This document shows, in pieces, positions 46,238 through 56,705 of a DNA stretch of 64,000 nt. The first letter of the stretch is position 1. The number at the start of each line of letters is the position of its first letter. The translations under genes were made by a program, and so were the position numbers. The notes under the pieces are model-generated. The model ran no database searches. It was given only the letters and a program-made list of their open reading frames with translations, and was not told the DNA's origin. Location: the NCBI RefSeq assembly GCF_022808325.1, contig NZ_JALGCL010000001.1, positions 37,651 through 101,650 of the forward strand, written 5' to 3'. The DNA is from Cognatiluteimonas sedimenti. Lineage in GTDB: Bacteria; Pseudomonadota; Gammaproteobacteria; Xanthomonadales; Xanthomonadaceae.

Positions 46238-46987
46238 TCAGAAACTCATGAACAGCCCGCCGTTCACCGGGATGTTGGCGCCCGTGATGAAGCTGGCGTC
46301 GTCGGCGGCGAGGAAGGCCACAGTGCGTGCGATCTCCTCCGGCTTGCCGAGGCGGCCGACCGGCACCTTGTCGACGATCCCGTCGCGGATCTCCTGCGGC
46401 ATCGCCAGCACCATCGCCGTCTCGCAGTAACCCGGCGAGATCGAATTGACGGTCACGCCCTTGCGCGCGACTTCGCGCGCCAACGCCATGGTGAAACCGT
46501 GCATCCCGGCCTTGGCCGCCGAATAATTCGTCTGCCCGAACTGGCCGGTCTGACCATTGACCGAACTGATGTTGACGATGCGGCCGAAACCGCGCGAGGC
46601 CATGCCATCCACGGCGTGCCGGCAGAGGTTGAACACACCGCCCAGGTTGACCCCGAGCACCGCGTCCCACTGCGCCGGTTCCATCTTGCGCAGGGTGGTG
46701 TCGCGGGTGATCCCGGCGGCATTGACCAGGATGTCGAGCGCGCCGTGCGCGGCCTCGACCTCGCGCACCAGCGCGCCGCAGGCGGCGAAGTCGGTGACAT
46801 CCAGCGCGGCGAAGCCGATGTCCAGGCCACCGGTTTCACGAGCGAAGGCATCGATGCGACCGCCATGGCCGTCGAGGTCCGCGGCGACGACCCGGCAACC
46901 GGCGCGTGCCAGCGCGATGCAGATCGCGGTGCCCAGGCCACCAATGCCGCCGCTGACGACGGCCGTGCGGGGTATTGCCGGCGTCAT
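46238..46987 (-). CDS. SDR-family acetoacetyl-CoA reductase-like protein
   Basis: A 249-residue short-chain dehydrogenase. The cofactor site is SGGIGGLGTA (a variant of TGxxxGxG), followed by NAAG and the catalytic YSAAK after SSVNGQTGQFGQ. The latter stretch is typical of PhaB, which reduces acetoacetyl-CoA to 3-hydroxybutyryl-CoA with NADPH for polyhydroxyalkanoate synthesis. It is about half identical by eye to the gene at 47.8-48.6 kb, with phaR between them. It may have a different acyl or cofactor preference. Lies 53 bases after phaR on the same strand. Confidence 0.85.
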   Translation of the reverse strand: MTPAIPRTAVVSGGIGGLGTAICIALARAGCRVVAADLDGHGGRIDAFARETGGLDIGFAALDVTDFAACGALVREVEAAHGALDILVNAAGITRDTTLRKMEPAQWDAVLGVNLGGVFNLCRHAVDGMASRGFGRIVNISSVNGQTGQFGQTNYSAAKAGMHGFTMALAREVARKGVTVNSISPGYCETAMVLAMPQEIRDGIVDKVPVGRLGKPEEIARTVAFLAADDASFITGANIPVNGGLFMSF

Positions 46988-47040
46988 CTAGCGCGCGCCC
47001 CGCAGCGAAGCGGGGTTGGGGGTCGCCTGCGCCGGCACGC

Positions 47041-47544
47041 TCAGCTGCCGCGCGGCTTGTTGGCGCTATCCTTGTCGCGCGTGCGCCCGCCGGCGCCGGC
47101 GCTGCGGCCCATGCCGCCGACCAGGTTCTGCTGGAATTCCTTCCAGACCTCCAGGTTGCGTTCGGTCAGCTGGTTCATCATCGTCCATGGCGTCTGCCCG
47201 AGCATCCCGCCCATCTGCTGGCGGAATTGCTGCTGCTGGTCCATGAACATCTGCATCGAGCGCTCGAGGTAATTGCCCATGAAGCCCTGCAGGGAATCGC
47301 CGTAGAAGCGGATGATCTGGCTGAGCAGCTGCGTGGACAGCATCGGCTCGCCGTCCTGCTCGTGCTCGGCGATGATCTGCAGCAGCACCTGCCGGGTCAG
47401 GTCGTCGCCGCTCTTGGCGTCGCGGACCTCGAAGTCCTCGCCCTCGACGATCAACTGGCGCACATCCTCGATCGTGATGTAGCTGGAGATCTCGGTGTCG
47501 TAGAGGCGACGGTTGGGATATTTCTTGATGACGCGAACGGCCAT
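47041..47544 (-). CDS. phaR: Polyhydroxyalkanoate synthesis repressor PhaR
   Basis: A 167-residue PhaR. The N-terminal DNA-binding domain (VIKKYPNRRLYDTEISSYITIEDV) and the accumulation-regulator domain (QLLSQIIRFYGDSLQGFM, RSMQMFMDQQQQF) are intact. PhaR binds both PHA granules and DNA, and represses phasin genes and itself until granules form. It lies between two reductase genes of the PhaB type. The upstream 270 bases contain several TGCA-rich motifs that could be its operator. No PHA synthase or phasin gene is in the window. Confidence 0.93.
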   Translation of the reverse strand: MAVRVIKKYPNRRLYDTEISSYITIEDVRQLIVEGEDFEVRDAKSGDDLTRQVLLQIIAEHEQDGEPMLSTQLLSQIIRFYGDSLQGFMGNYLERSMQMFMDQQQQFRQQMGGMLGQTPWTMMNQLTERNLEVWKEFQQNLVGGMGRSAGAGGRTRDKDSANKPRGS

Positions 47545-47778
47545 GCGCTGCAACCCCCCGGTGGAATCCCGAGCATGGCGCAGTGCAGCAGCGGTTGCAA
47601 CCACGGCCGTCGAGTGCTGCAAGTCACGGGAGCGGCAGCCCACTGCAGCTGGCGCCAAGCGGCACCGTGTTGCCGTACCTGTCCCCCGCCAGCACTCGAT
47701 AGCGGTGCTGCGGAGCTTCCGCGTTGCCATCCATGGCCAACGACCGTTCGGCATCCTTGCCTCACCTGGCAGTCCGCG

Positions 47779-47805
47779 CATGTGGCGCCGATAGGGCGCC
47801 ACATG
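47779..47805 (-). terminator. Hairpin downstream of phaB
   Basis: CATGTGGCGCC and GGCGCCACATG form an 11-bp perfect stem with a 5-base loop, 10 bases after the phaB stop on the minus strand. There is no T-run, so termination may be only partial. The rest of 47545-47815 has no gene. Confidence 0.5.
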
Positions 47806-47815
47806 AACGCGCGAA

Positions 47816-48556
47816 CTACCAACCCATGTACTGGCCGCCGTTGACCGACAGGTTGGCGCCGGTGATCCAGCTGGCTTCGTCGGGGATGAAGAAGGCGACC
47901 GCATAGGCGATTTCCTCCGGCATTCCCAGCCGCCCGGTCGGGATCTGCGCGACGATCTTGGCGCGCACGTCCTCGGGCACCGCCATCACCATGTCGGTGC
48001 CGATGTAGCCGGGCGAGACCGTATTCACGGTGATGCCGAACCTGGCGTTTTCCTGCGCCAGCGAAATGGTGAAGCCGTGCATGCCGGCCTTGGCCGCGGC
48101 GTAGTTGGCCTGTCCGTACTGGCCCTTCTGGCCGTTGATCGATGAGATCTGGATCACCCGGCCCCACTTGCGCGCGCGCATGCCCTCGATGACCGGACGG
48201 GTCATGTTGTAGACCGAGTTGAGGTTGGTGTTGATGACCTCGCTCCATTGCTGCGGCATCATCTTGTGGAAGGTGGTGTCCCGGGTGATGCCGGCGTTAT
48301 TGACCAGGATGTCGACCGGGCCGAGCTTTTCCTCGACGCCGCGCACCAGGGCCTCGGCTTCCTCGGGCGAGCCGACGTCGCCCTTGACCATCGTGATGTC
48401 GTAGCCGTCGGCCTGCATCCGGCGTTGCCAGTCGCCGGCCTTGTCCTCGTTGCGGTAATTGGTGGCGACCTTGTGGCCAAGATCGGCCAGCCGCCTGCAG
48501 ATCGCCGTCCCGATCCCACCCGTTCCCCCGGTCACCAGTGCGACGCGTGCGCTCAT
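47816..48556 (-). CDS. phaB: Acetoacetyl-CoA reductase PhaB
   Basis: A 246-residue NADPH-dependent SDR. The sequence has ALVTGGTGGIGTA, NNAGITRDTTFHKM, the catalytic SSINGQKGQYGQANYAAAK and SPGYIGTDMV, matching PhaB proteins throughout. It makes (R)-3-hydroxybutyryl-CoA, the monomer for polyhydroxybutyrate. phaR lies downstream after a hairpin. The thiolase (phaA) and synthase (phaC) must be elsewhere if the pathway is complete. Confidence 0.92.
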   Translation of the reverse strand: MSARVALVTGGTGGIGTAICRRLADLGHKVATNYRNEDKAGDWQRRMQADGYDITMVKGDVGSPEEAEALVRGVEEKLGPVDILVNNAGITRDTTFHKMMPQQWSEVINTNLNSVYNMTRPVIEGMRARKWGRVIQISSINGQKGQYGQANYAAAKAGMHGFTISLAQENARFGITVNTVSPGYIGTDMVMAVPEDVRAKIVAQIPTGRLGMPEEIAYAVAFFIPDEASWITGANLSVNGGQYMGW

Positions 48557-48616
48557 TGCCTTCTCCCTGTCGCCGCCGTCGCGGCCTGCGTTGTCGATGT
48601 CTTGTCGTGGTGGATT

Positions 48617-49543
48617 CTAGGCACGGCCGATGACTTCCGTGTTGTGCACTGCGGCGAGTGGCGCCTGCGGCAGGCGCGGAATGGCCCCCGGCACGAACGC
48701 GCGTAGCGCCCCCTGGAGCACGTTCGCGATCGAGCCGGTCGCGGGCAGGGCCCGCGGCTCCTGTCCCAGCGCCGCCCACGCCGCGCGCAAGGCCGGCAGT
48801 GGATCGTCGGGGTCGACCGGCAATGCCGCCAGCGACTTCGACAGCTTGCGGCCAGCGCCATCGACCACCAGCGGCAGGTGCGCGTAACGCGGTGTCGGCA
48901 GCCCCAGCGCGCGCTGCAACAGGATCTGTCGCGGCGTGGAATCGAGCAGGTCGGCGCCGCGGACCACATCGGTGATGCCCTGCGCGGCGTCATCGACCAC
49001 CACCGCCAACTGGTAGGCCCACCAGCCGTCGGCGCGCCGGAGCACGAAATCGCCGACTTCGGTGGCGACATCCTGGGCGACGCGGCCCTGGATCGCGTCG
49101 TCGAACGCCAGTGTGGTGAACGGCGGCACCCGGAAGCGGGCCGCCGGATCCGGGCGATGCCGCATCGCCACGCAGCGGCGATGGACGCCGGCATCGGCGG
49201 CCAGGTCGCTGCGGCTGCAATGGCACCAGAAGGCGTCGCCGCTGGCGAACAGGCGTTCCAGAGCGGCCCGGTAGGCATCGCCACGCGTGTCTTGCCACCA
49301 GACCGGCTCGTCCGATTGCATCCCGAACGCCGCCAGCGTGCGCAATTGCGCCGCCGCCGCGCCGGCGATTTCGCGGGGCGGGTCGAGGTCCTCGATCCGA
49401 ACCAGCCACTGGCCGCCGGCCTGGCGCGCCAGCAGCCAGCTGCCCAGCGCGGCCAGCAGCGAGCCCAGGTGCAGCGGGCCGGTCGGCGAGGGCGCGAAGC
49501 GGCCGCGGTACGGCGGCGTCGGCACGGGGGCAGGGTCGTTCAT
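48617..49543 (-). CDS. gluQ: Glutamyl-Q tRNA(Asp) synthetase
   Basis: A 308-residue truncated glutamyl-tRNA synthetase-like enzyme that glutamylates queuosine on tRNA(Asp). The ATP-site motifs HLGS (25-28) and KLSKS are present, and the anticodon-binding domain of GluRS is missing, as expected. A zinc site is formed by C107, C109, H121 and C124; the third ligand is Tyr in E. coli, so His is a variation. It lies back-to-back with htpX. Confidence 0.92.
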   Translation of the reverse strand: MNDPAPVPTPPYRGRFAPSPTGPLHLGSLLAALGSWLLARQAGGQWLVRIEDLDPPREIAGAAAAQLRTLAAFGMQSDEPVWWQDTRGDAYRAALERLFASGDAFWCHCSRSDLAADAGVHRRCVAMRHRPDPAARFRVPPFTTLAFDDAIQGRVAQDVATEVGDFVLRRADGWWAYQLAVVVDDAAQGITDVVRGADLLDSTPRQILLQRALGLPTPRYAHLPLVVDGAGRKLSKSLAALPVDPDDPLPALRAAWAALGQEPRALPATGSIANVLQGALRAFVPGAIPRLPQAPLAAVHNTEVIGRA

Positions 49544-49621
49544 CGGACTTGAATTTAACCCGCGCCTGCCACACTTTGGTCGAAAGTCGCGCCCGTCGCG
49601 CGGCCCCGCGGAAGATAGAGC

Positions 49622-50521
49622 ATGTTCAAGCGAGTCGCACTGTTCCTGGCCACCAACCTGGCCGTGCTGGCACTGGTCAGCGTGGTGATGTCGATCCTGG
49701 GCGTCAACGCCAACCAGTTCGGCGGCTTGCTGGTGATGGCGGCGCTGTTCGGATTCGGCGGTTCAATCATCTCCCTGCTGGTCTCCAAGTGGATGGCCAA
49801 GCGCGCCACCGGCGCGCACGTGATCGACACCCCGCGCAACGAGGCCGAGCAGTGGTTGCTGGCAACCGTGCGCCGGCAGGCGCAGCAGGCCGGCATCGGC
49901 ATACCCGAAGTCGCGATCTACGATGCGCCGGAGATCAACGCCTTCGCCACCGGCGCCAACCGCAACAAGGCGCTGGTGGCGGTCTCCACCGGCCTGCTGC
50001 GGGCGATGGAGCGCGACGAGGCCGAAGCCGTGCTCGGCCACGAGGTCAGCCACGTCGCCAACGGCGACATGGTGACGATGGCGCTGCTGCAGGGCGTGCT
50101 CAACACCTTCGTGATCGTGCTGGCGCGCGTGGTCGGCCGGGTGGTCGACGGTTACCTCAACGGTGGCCGCGATGGCCCGGGCCTGGGCTACTACGCCATC
50201 GTGTTCGTGCTGGACATGGTGTTCGGGCTGTTCGCGAGCATGATCGCGATGTGGTTCTCGCGGCATCGCGAGTTCCGCGCCGACGCCGGCGGCGCCACCC
50301 TGGCGGGCCGCAACAAGATGATCGCCGCGCTAGAGCGGCTGGCCCAGAACCACGGCCAGAGCACGCTGCCCAAGCAGGTCGCCGCATTCGGCATCAGCGG
50401 CGGCAACGGCGGCGGCCTGCGCCGCCTGCTGATGAGCCATCCGCCGCTGGACGAGCGCATCGCCGCGCTGCGCAACGCGCAGCTCGACGGCAGCCAGGTG
50501 CGGCAGGGCGTCGTGGTCTGA
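49622..50521 (+). CDS. htpX: Heat-shock membrane protease HtpX
   Basis: A 299-residue M48 zinc protease of the inner membrane. Two N-terminal helices (about 5-25 and 35-55), the H140-E-x-x-H144 site ([13 protein letters not shown]) followed by two more membrane segments, and the third ligand region [11 protein letters not shown] match HtpX. It degrades misfolded membrane proteins with FtsH. A strong terminator follows. Upstream, TTGAAT (49549) suggests a promoter, but the -10 is poor. Confidence 0.95.
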   Translation: MFKRVALFLATNLAVLALVSVVMSILGVNANQFGGLLVMAALFGFGGSIISLLVSKWMAKRATGAHVIDTPRNEAEQWLLATVRRQAQQAGIGIPEVAIYDAPEINAFATGANRNKALVAVSTGLLRAMERDEAEAVLGHEVSHVANGDMVTMALLQGVLNTFVIVLARVVGRVVDGYLNGGRDGPGLGYYAIVFVLDMVFGLFASMIAMWFSRHREFRADAGGATLAGRNKMIAALERLAQNHGQSTLPKQVAAFGISGGNGGGLRRLLMSHPPLDERIAALRNAQLDGSQVRQGVVV

Positions 50522-50546
50522 CGGCGCCATCGCACGGGTCACGAAA

Positions 50547-50574
50547 AGCCCGCCTTCCGGCGGGCTTTTTTTTT
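50547..50574 (+). terminator. Rho-independent terminator after htpX
   Basis: AGCCCGCC/GGCGGGCT forms an 8-bp stem with TTCC loop, followed by nine T residues (50566-50574). Four A residues precede it, so it may also serve the convergent fimX gene. Confidence 0.94.
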
Positions 50575-50586
50575 GCGGGGAATGGC

Positions 50587-52662
50587 CTACTCGAACTCGT
50601 AGTTCATTTCCGGCCCGGCCGGGGCGAGGAAATAGCCTTCGACGTAATCGACGCCGCTTGAGAACAGGATCGTCATGCTGGCCGCGTCCTGCACGAACTC
50701 GGCGATGCTGCGGATGCCGAGCTTCTGCGCCTTTTGCGCGATTTCGCGGACACGCTGCTGGTTGTCGGCGTTTTTCGGCAGGTCCTCGGTGAAGCTGCGG
50801 TCGAGCTTGATGAAGGCCGGATCGAAGTGCGACAGCAACTGGAACGAATCCAGGCCGGCGCCGAACTGCTCGAGCCCCACCCGGCAACCGTGCTTGGCCA
50901 CCGCGGCGGCGAATTCCTGCGCCGCGCGCAAGTGCGTGAACACCTTCGCTTCCGGCAATTGCAGCACCAGGTGCTCGCCGTTGATGCCGGCCGCGACCAG
51001 GCGCTCGCCGACATACCTGGCCAGGCTGTCGTCCGACAGCGAGGCCTGGGTCACCTTGACCAGCAGCGTCACCGGCTGCCCGGCGCGCTGTTGCGTGGCC
51101 GCCACGTCGATGGCGTGGCCGACGACCCAGCGGTCGATCTCCCACAACAGCCCGTGTTCTTCCGCGATCTGCAGGAAGCTCATCGGCGGCACCGTCTCGC
51201 CGGCGCCGGCATCCAGGCGGATGTAGGTTTCGTACATCGCCCCGGGCTCGCCCTGCAGGTTGATCACCGGCTGGTAGTGGAACAGGAAGCGATCGTTGTC
51301 GAGCGCTTCGCGCAGCCGCGCGACCCAGGCCTGCACGCGCTCCTCCTCGGCGCGATCGACCGCGCTGGGGTCGAAGATCTCCGCGCGGTTGCCGCCGACC
51401 CCGATCGAGGACTGCACCCCCTGGTTGGCCTTGGCCAGCACCTGGGTGACGCTGGCGATCTTCTCCCCTATCTGCACGCCGCCGATGCTGGCGGTGATCG
51501 CGGCCGAACGCGGGCCGACCTCGAACACGTGCGAGGCGAAGGCCTCGCGGATGCGCTCGGCCAGGCCGATGGTGGCGACGTGGTCGCCGCGCACCAGCAC
51601 CGCCAGCGTGTGCTCGCTGAAGCGGGCGGCAACAGCCTGGTCATCGATCACCCCACGCAGCCGCTCGGCGATCGCCTGCAGCAGCGCATCGGCCGAATCC
51701 AGGCCGATCTCGTGCAGCAGGCGCTGGTAGTGGTCGGGTTCGAGCAGCAGCAGCCCGTGCTGGCCCTGGTGCTGCGCCGCATCCGCGACCGCGCCTTCCA
51801 GCGCGTGCAGGAAGGTCGGGCGGTTGAGCAGGCCGGTGGCCTGGTCGCGCTGGCGCAGTTCCTCGACCTCGCGCGCCAGCTCCGGGTCCAGCTCCTGGCG
51901 CCGGAACACCACCTGCAGGCAGGGTTCGCCCTCGTACAGCGCCGAGGTGAATTCCATCACCGCGGGGAAGCTGTTGCCGTCGATGTCGTGGGCCAGCAAT
52001 TCGTACCGGGGCGGCGGCGGCTCGCCCTTGCTCAGCCCCTTCAGCAGGGCCTTGAAGCCTTCGACGTGCTGCGGCGCGACCAGGTCCAGCAGCGACATGC
52101 CCTCGATGTCGTCGAAGTCGTCGTAGCCGAACATTTCCAGGTACGCCGAATTGGCGCGGATGTGCATGCCCTCGTGGACGTAGGCGATCGGGTCGCGCGA
52201 GGACTGGATCAATGCGTCGCAGCGGCGTTCGGTTTCGCGCACCTGCGCCTCGAGCCGGCGCAGCGCGCGCCGGGCCTCCAGGTCGGCCCATTCGGCGCGC
52301 ACCGACTGCAGCAGTTGCTGCGGCTTGTGCCGCAGGGCGATGCCGCGCACCCCGGCGGCCAGCGCATGGCTCAGGCTGGCGTCGTCGACGCGGTCGGCCA
52401 CCGCCACCACCGGCAGGTCCTTGCCGCTGGCCTTCACCAGCTGCAGCACCTCGTCCAGGGGCACGCCGCTGGAATGCTGCGCGGCCAGCACCAGGTCGAT
52501 GGGCTGGGCGCCGAGCATGGACTTGAGCTCGTCGATGGAGGACGGGCGCAGCGGCCGTACCGCGATGCCGGCATTGCGCAACGCGCTGACGATGGCCTCG
52601 GCGTCCTCGACGCTGTCGTCGACGATCATCAGGCGTAGTGCGCTGTCGGTTCCATTCGCCAT
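50587..52662 (-). CDS. fimX: FimX-like degenerate GGDEF/EAL c-di-GMP receptor
   Basis: A 691-residue cytoplasmic protein with REC-like (1-125), PAS (about 145-255), GGDEF-like (about 270-430) and EAL-like (about 445-690) domains. The GGDEF site is replaced by SEHTL (349-353). In the EAL domain EAL reads ETY (478-480) and the metal-binding DD of DDFGTG is EQ (EQFGAG), so neither activity is expected. This matches FimX, which binds c-di-GMP and drives type IV pilus assembly and twitching together with a PilZ protein and PilB. The length equals the P. aeruginosa protein. The phospho-acceptor in the REC-like domain is not clearly conserved. Confidence 0.88.
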   Translation of the reverse strand: MANGTDSALRLMIVDDSVEDAEAIVSALRNAGIAVRPLRPSSIDELKSMLGAQPIDLVLAAQHSSGVPLDEVLQLVKASGKDLPVVAVADRVDDASLSHALAAGVRGIALRHKPQQLLQSVRAEWADLEARRALRRLEAQVRETERRCDALIQSSRDPIAYVHEGMHIRANSAYLEMFGYDDFDDIEGMSLLDLVAPQHVEGFKALLKGLSKGEPPPPRYELLAHDIDGNSFPAVMEFTSALYEGEPCLQVVFRRQELDPELAREVEELRQRDQATGLLNRPTFLHALEGAVADAAQHQGQHGLLLLEPDHYQRLLHEIGLDSADALLQAIAERLRGVIDDQAVAARFSEHTLAVLVRGDHVATIGLAERIREAFASHVFEVGPRSAAITASIGGVQIGEKIASVTQVLAKANQGVQSSIGVGGNRAEIFDPSAVDRAEEERVQAWVARLREALDNDRFLFHYQPVINLQGEPGAMYETYIRLDAGAGETVPPMSFLQIAEEHGLLWEIDRWVVGHAIDVAATQQRAGQPVTLLVKVTQASLSDDSLARYVGERLVAAGINGEHLVLQLPEAKVFTHLRAAQEFAAAVAKHGCRVGLEQFGAGLDSFQLLSHFDPAFIKLDRSFTEDLPKNADNQQRVREIAQKAQKLGIRSIAEFVQDAASMTILFSSGVDYVEGYFLAPAGPEMNYEFE

Positions 52663-52727
52663 TCGGGTCTCCGTATCACCGTTTTCTACACGATGCCCGG
52701 CAGCGCGTCCAATCGCCGCCCGCCGTG

Positions 52728-53774
<1,047 letters not shown>

Positions 53775-53866
53775 GTCGGCTTCATTTTCCGGGGGTGCCC
53801 AGGCGCATCCGGACCCCGATCCCCACCATTTTAGCCGCCTCGCGGGGCGGCCCTGCAGGAGTTCCC

Positions 53867-54433
53867 ATGGCCACGCTGGGCATGAACGACGTCAAGAACG
53901 GACAGAAGATCCTGGTCAACAACGAGCCGGCGATCATCACCGACACCGAATACGTCAAGCCGGGCAAGGGCCAGGCGTTCACCCGGGTCAAGTACCGCCA
54001 GATCCGCTCGGGCCGGGTGCAGGAAGTCACCATGAAGGCGACCGACTCGCTCGAGTCGGCCGACGTGGTCGATACCGACATGCAGTACCTGTACGCCGAC
54101 GGCGAGCACTGGCACTTCATGAACCAGGAGTCCTTCGAGCAGTTCCAGGCCGACAAGGCCGGCATGGGCGGCGCCGAGAAGTGGCTCAAGGGCGAGGAGG
54201 AGTGCGTGGTGACCTTGTTCAACGGTTCCCCGATCATGGTGACGCCGCCGAACTTCGTCGAGCTGAAGATCGTCGAGACCGATCCAGGCGTGAAGGGCGA
54301 TACCGCCGGCACCGGCGGCAAGCCGGCCACGCTGGAAACCGGCGCGGTGGTGCGGGTGCCGCTGTTCGTCGCCCAGGACGAGGTGATCAAGGTCGATACC
54401 CGTTCCGGCGAGTACGTCTCGCGCGTCAAGTAA
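53867..54433 (+). CDS. efp: Translation elongation factor P
   Basis: A 188-residue EF-P, the tRNA-shaped factor that rescues ribosomes stalled on polyproline. All three domains are present (KOW-like from [13 protein letters not shown] domains through EYVSRVK). The modification site is Lys34 in VKPGKGQ, the position that receives beta-lysine, matching the adjacent epmB. AGGAG lies 5 bases before ATG 53867. mtaD follows after 4 bases and is likely co-transcribed. Confidence 0.96.
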   Translation: MATLGMNDVKNGQKILVNNEPAIITDTEYVKPGKGQAFTRVKYRQIRSGRVQEVTMKATDSLESADVVDTDMQYLYADGEHWHFMNQESFEQFQADKAGMGGAEKWLKGEEECVVTLFNGSPIMVTPPNFVELKIVETDPGVKGDTAGTGGKPATLETGAVVRVPLFVAQDEVIKVDTRSGEYVSRVK

Positions 54434-54437
54434 CGCG

Positions 54438-55790
54438 ATGACGCCCGGCACGACGGAAGCCCGCGGCGCGGAAGCCTGCGACCTGCTGATCGAGGCGGGC
54501 TGGGTCGTCCCGGTCGAGCCGCACGGGGTGGTGCTGGAAGACCATGCCGTCGCGGTCCGCGATGGGGCCATCCTCGCGCTGCTGCCGGTCGCCGAGGCGC
54601 GCGCGCGGTTCGTCGCGGGCGAGACCGTGTCGCGCCCCGACGGCGTGCTGATCCCCGGCCTGGTCAACGCCCACGTCCACAACCCGATGACGCTGCTGCG
54701 CGGCGTCGCCGACGACCTGCCGCTGATGGAGTGGCTGCAGGGCCACATCTGGCCGCTGGAGGCGCAGCTGATCGCGCCGGATTTCGTCGCCGACGGCATC
54801 ACCCTGGCGATCGCCGAGATGCTGCGCGGCGGCACCACCTGCTGCAACGAGAACTATTTCTTCCCCGACGTACAGGCGGCGACCTACCAGCGCCACGGAT
54901 TCCGCGCGCGGGTCGGGCTGCCGATCATCGATTTCCCCTCGGCCTGGGCGCGCACCGACGACGAGTATTTCGACCGCGCCACCGAAGTCCACGACCAGTG
55001 GCGCGGCGACCGCCTGGTCGCGACCGCGTTCGCGCCGCACGCGCCGTACACCGTGTCCGACGCCAGCTTCGAGCGCATCCGGATGCTGTCCGACCAGCTC
55101 GACATCCCGGTGCATTGCCACGTGCATGAGACCGCGCACGAAGTCGCCGAGTCGCAGCAGGAGCATGGCCAGCGCCCGCTGGCGCGGCTGGACCGGCTCG
55201 GCCTGGTCAACGACCGCCTGATCGCGGTGCACATGACCCAGCTCACCGACGCCGAGATCGCGCTGTGCGCGCAGCGCGGCGTCAGCGTCGTGCACTGCCC
55301 GGAGTCCAACCTCAAGCTGGCCTCCGGCTTCTGCCGCGCCGCCGACCTGCAGCGCGCCGGCGTCAACCTCGCCATCGGCACCGACGGCGCGGCCAGCAAC
55401 AACGACCTCGACATGTTCGGCGAGACCCGCACCGCCGCGCTGCTGGCCAAGGCCGTGGCCAACGACGCGTCCGCGCTGGATGCCGCCAGCGCCTTGCGCG
55501 CCGCCACCCTGGGCGGCGCAAAGGCGCTGGGCTTCGAGCACCTGGTCGGTTCGATCGAGCCCGGCAAGCAGGCCGACCTGGCCTGCATCGACCTGGCGCA
55601 GATCGAGACCCAGCCGCTGCACCACGTGGTCTCGCAGCTGGTCTACGCCACCGGCCGCCCGCAGGTGACCGACGTGTGGATCGCCGGCAAACCGAAGCTG
55701 CGCGAACGCGCGCTGGTGGACATGGACGCCGCGGCGCTGGTCGCCAACGCGCGCCAGTGGCAGGCGCGGATCGCGGCGACCGGGTACTAG
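54438..55790 (+). CDS. mtaD: 5'-methylthioadenosine/S-adenosylhomocysteine deaminase family protein
   Basis: A 450-residue amidohydrolase of the TRZ/ATZ-MtaD group. Metal-binding motifs are H79-x-H81 (NAHVHNPM), HCHVHETAHE, VHMTQL and GTDGAASNND. Family members deaminate 5'-methylthioadenosine and S-adenosylhomocysteine; in pseudomonads the product methylthioinosine feeds a phosphorylase. That phosphorylase is encoded at the left end of this window. It lies 4 bases after efp and is followed by REP sequences. Guanine or other deaminase activity cannot be excluded. Confidence 0.88.
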   Translation: MTPGTTEARGAEACDLLIEAGWVVPVEPHGVVLEDHAVAVRDGAILALLPVAEARARFVAGETVSRPDGVLIPGLVNAHVHNPMTLLRGVADDLPLMEWLQGHIWPLEAQLIAPDFVADGITLAIAEMLRGGTTCCNENYFFPDVQAATYQRHGFRARVGLPIIDFPSAWARTDDEYFDRATEVHDQWRGDRLVATAFAPHAPYTVSDASFERIRMLSDQLDIPVHCHVHETAHEVAESQQEHGQRPLARLDRLGLVNDRLIAVHMTQLTDAEIALCAQRGVSVVHCPESNLKLASGFCRAADLQRAGVNLAIGTDGAASNNDLDMFGETRTAALLAKAVANDASALDAASALRAATLGGAKALGFEHLVGSIEPGKQADLACIDLAQIETQPLHHVVSQLVYATGRPQVTDVWIAGKPKLRERALVDMDAAALVANARQWQARIAATGY

Positions 55791-55858
55791 CATGTCTTAC
55801 CGAGTGCAGCGAGGACTCCGTTGCCGCCTTGCGCCGGCTCATGGCAGGCGCGGCTTCC

Positions 55859-55927
55859 GTGGGGGCGGCTCCTGTGGGAGCGGCACCTGTGGGAGCGGCT
55901 CCTGTGGGAGCGGCTTCAGCCGCGAGC
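55859..55927 (+). repeat. Composite REP: three 15-base head units plus a full palindromic REP
   Basis: Three tandem 15-base units of the form GTGGGAGCGGCTCCT (55859-55873, 55874-55888, 55889-55903; the first and second with one change each) lead into a full REP (55904-55927) with the palindrome GCGGCTTCAGCCGC. It fills the gap between mtaD and ubiG; no gene is visible there. Orientation is given by the GTGGGAG head. Confidence 0.85.
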
Positions 55928-55985
55928 GCTTGCCCCCAGGAAAACAGGTCCATCCCTGCGTCCTGGACGACCACCGGAACATCCG

Positions 55986-56705
55986 ATGAACCAGCCATCC
56001 GCCGCCGACGACAATTTCAGCCAGTCCGAACTCGACAAGTTCAACGAGCTCGCGCACCGCTGGTGGGACCCCCAGGGCCCGCAGAAGGCGTTGCATGCGC
56101 TCAACCCGGCGCGGCTGGGCTACGTCGCCGCGCGCGTGGCGTTGCGCGACGCCGCGGTGCTCGACGTGGGTTGCGGCGGCGGCCTGCTCAGCGAGGCGCT
56201 GGCGGGGGAGGGCGCCCGCGTCACCGCGATCGACCTCGCCCCGGACCTGCTGAAGATCGCCAGGCTGCACAAGCTCGAATCCGGGCTCGAAGTCGATTAC
56301 CGGCTGAGCTCGGTCGAGGCCCTGGCGGCGCAGCAACCCGGCCACTACGACGCGATCACCTGCATGGAAATGCTCGAGCACGTGCCCGATCCTGCCTCGG
56401 TGCTCGCCGCCTGCGGCACGCTGCTGAAGCCCGGCGGGCGCCTGTTCGTGTCCACGCTCAACCGCACCCCGGCGGCATTCGCGCTGGCGATCGTCGGCGC
56501 CGAATACATCGCCCGGCTGCTGCCGACCGGCACCCACCAGTACCGCGACTTCATCAAGCCCTCGGAACTGGGCGCGTGGCTGCGCGCCGCCGGGCTGGAG
56601 CTGGAGGACGTCAGCGGCCTGGTGTACGAGCCGTGGCGCAATGCGGCGCGGGTGGGCAAGCGCACCGACGTGAACTACCTCGCCTGCGCCCTGAAACCGG
56701 CATGA
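55986..56705 (+). CDS. ubiG: Ubiquinone biosynthesis O-methyltransferase UbiG
   Basis: A 239-residue class I SAM methyltransferase that performs both O-methylations in ubiquinone synthesis. The UbiG N-terminus ([18 protein letters not shown]) and the SAM motifs [16 protein letters not shown] and [12 protein letters not shown] are clear, as is [17 protein letters not shown], a membrane-binding segment. The stop overlaps the next start (ATGA). The ubiG-HAD phosphatase pair is conserved in pseudomonads, where the phosphatase is MupP. Confidence 0.95.
   Translation: MNQPSAADDNFSQSELDKFNELAHRWWDPQGPQKALHALNPARLGYVAARVALRDAAVLDVGCGGGLLSEALAGEGARVTAIDLAPDLLKIARLHKLESGLEVDYRLSSVEALAAQQPGHYDAITCMEMLEHVPDPASVLAACGTLLKPGGRLFVSTLNRTPAAFALAIVGAEYIARLLPTGTHQYRDFIKPSELGAWLRAAGLELEDVSGLVYEPWRNAARVGKRTDVNYLACALKPA

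Noticed and set aside
45805..46251. Open frames across the palindromic repeats
   Set aside because: Their coding pattern is fully explained by the two repeat copies; no ribosome-binding site or family similarity.
55792..55989. Small frame reading Gly-Ser-Cys repeats before ubiG
   Set aside because: It is a translation of the tandem 15-base REP units, not a protein gene.
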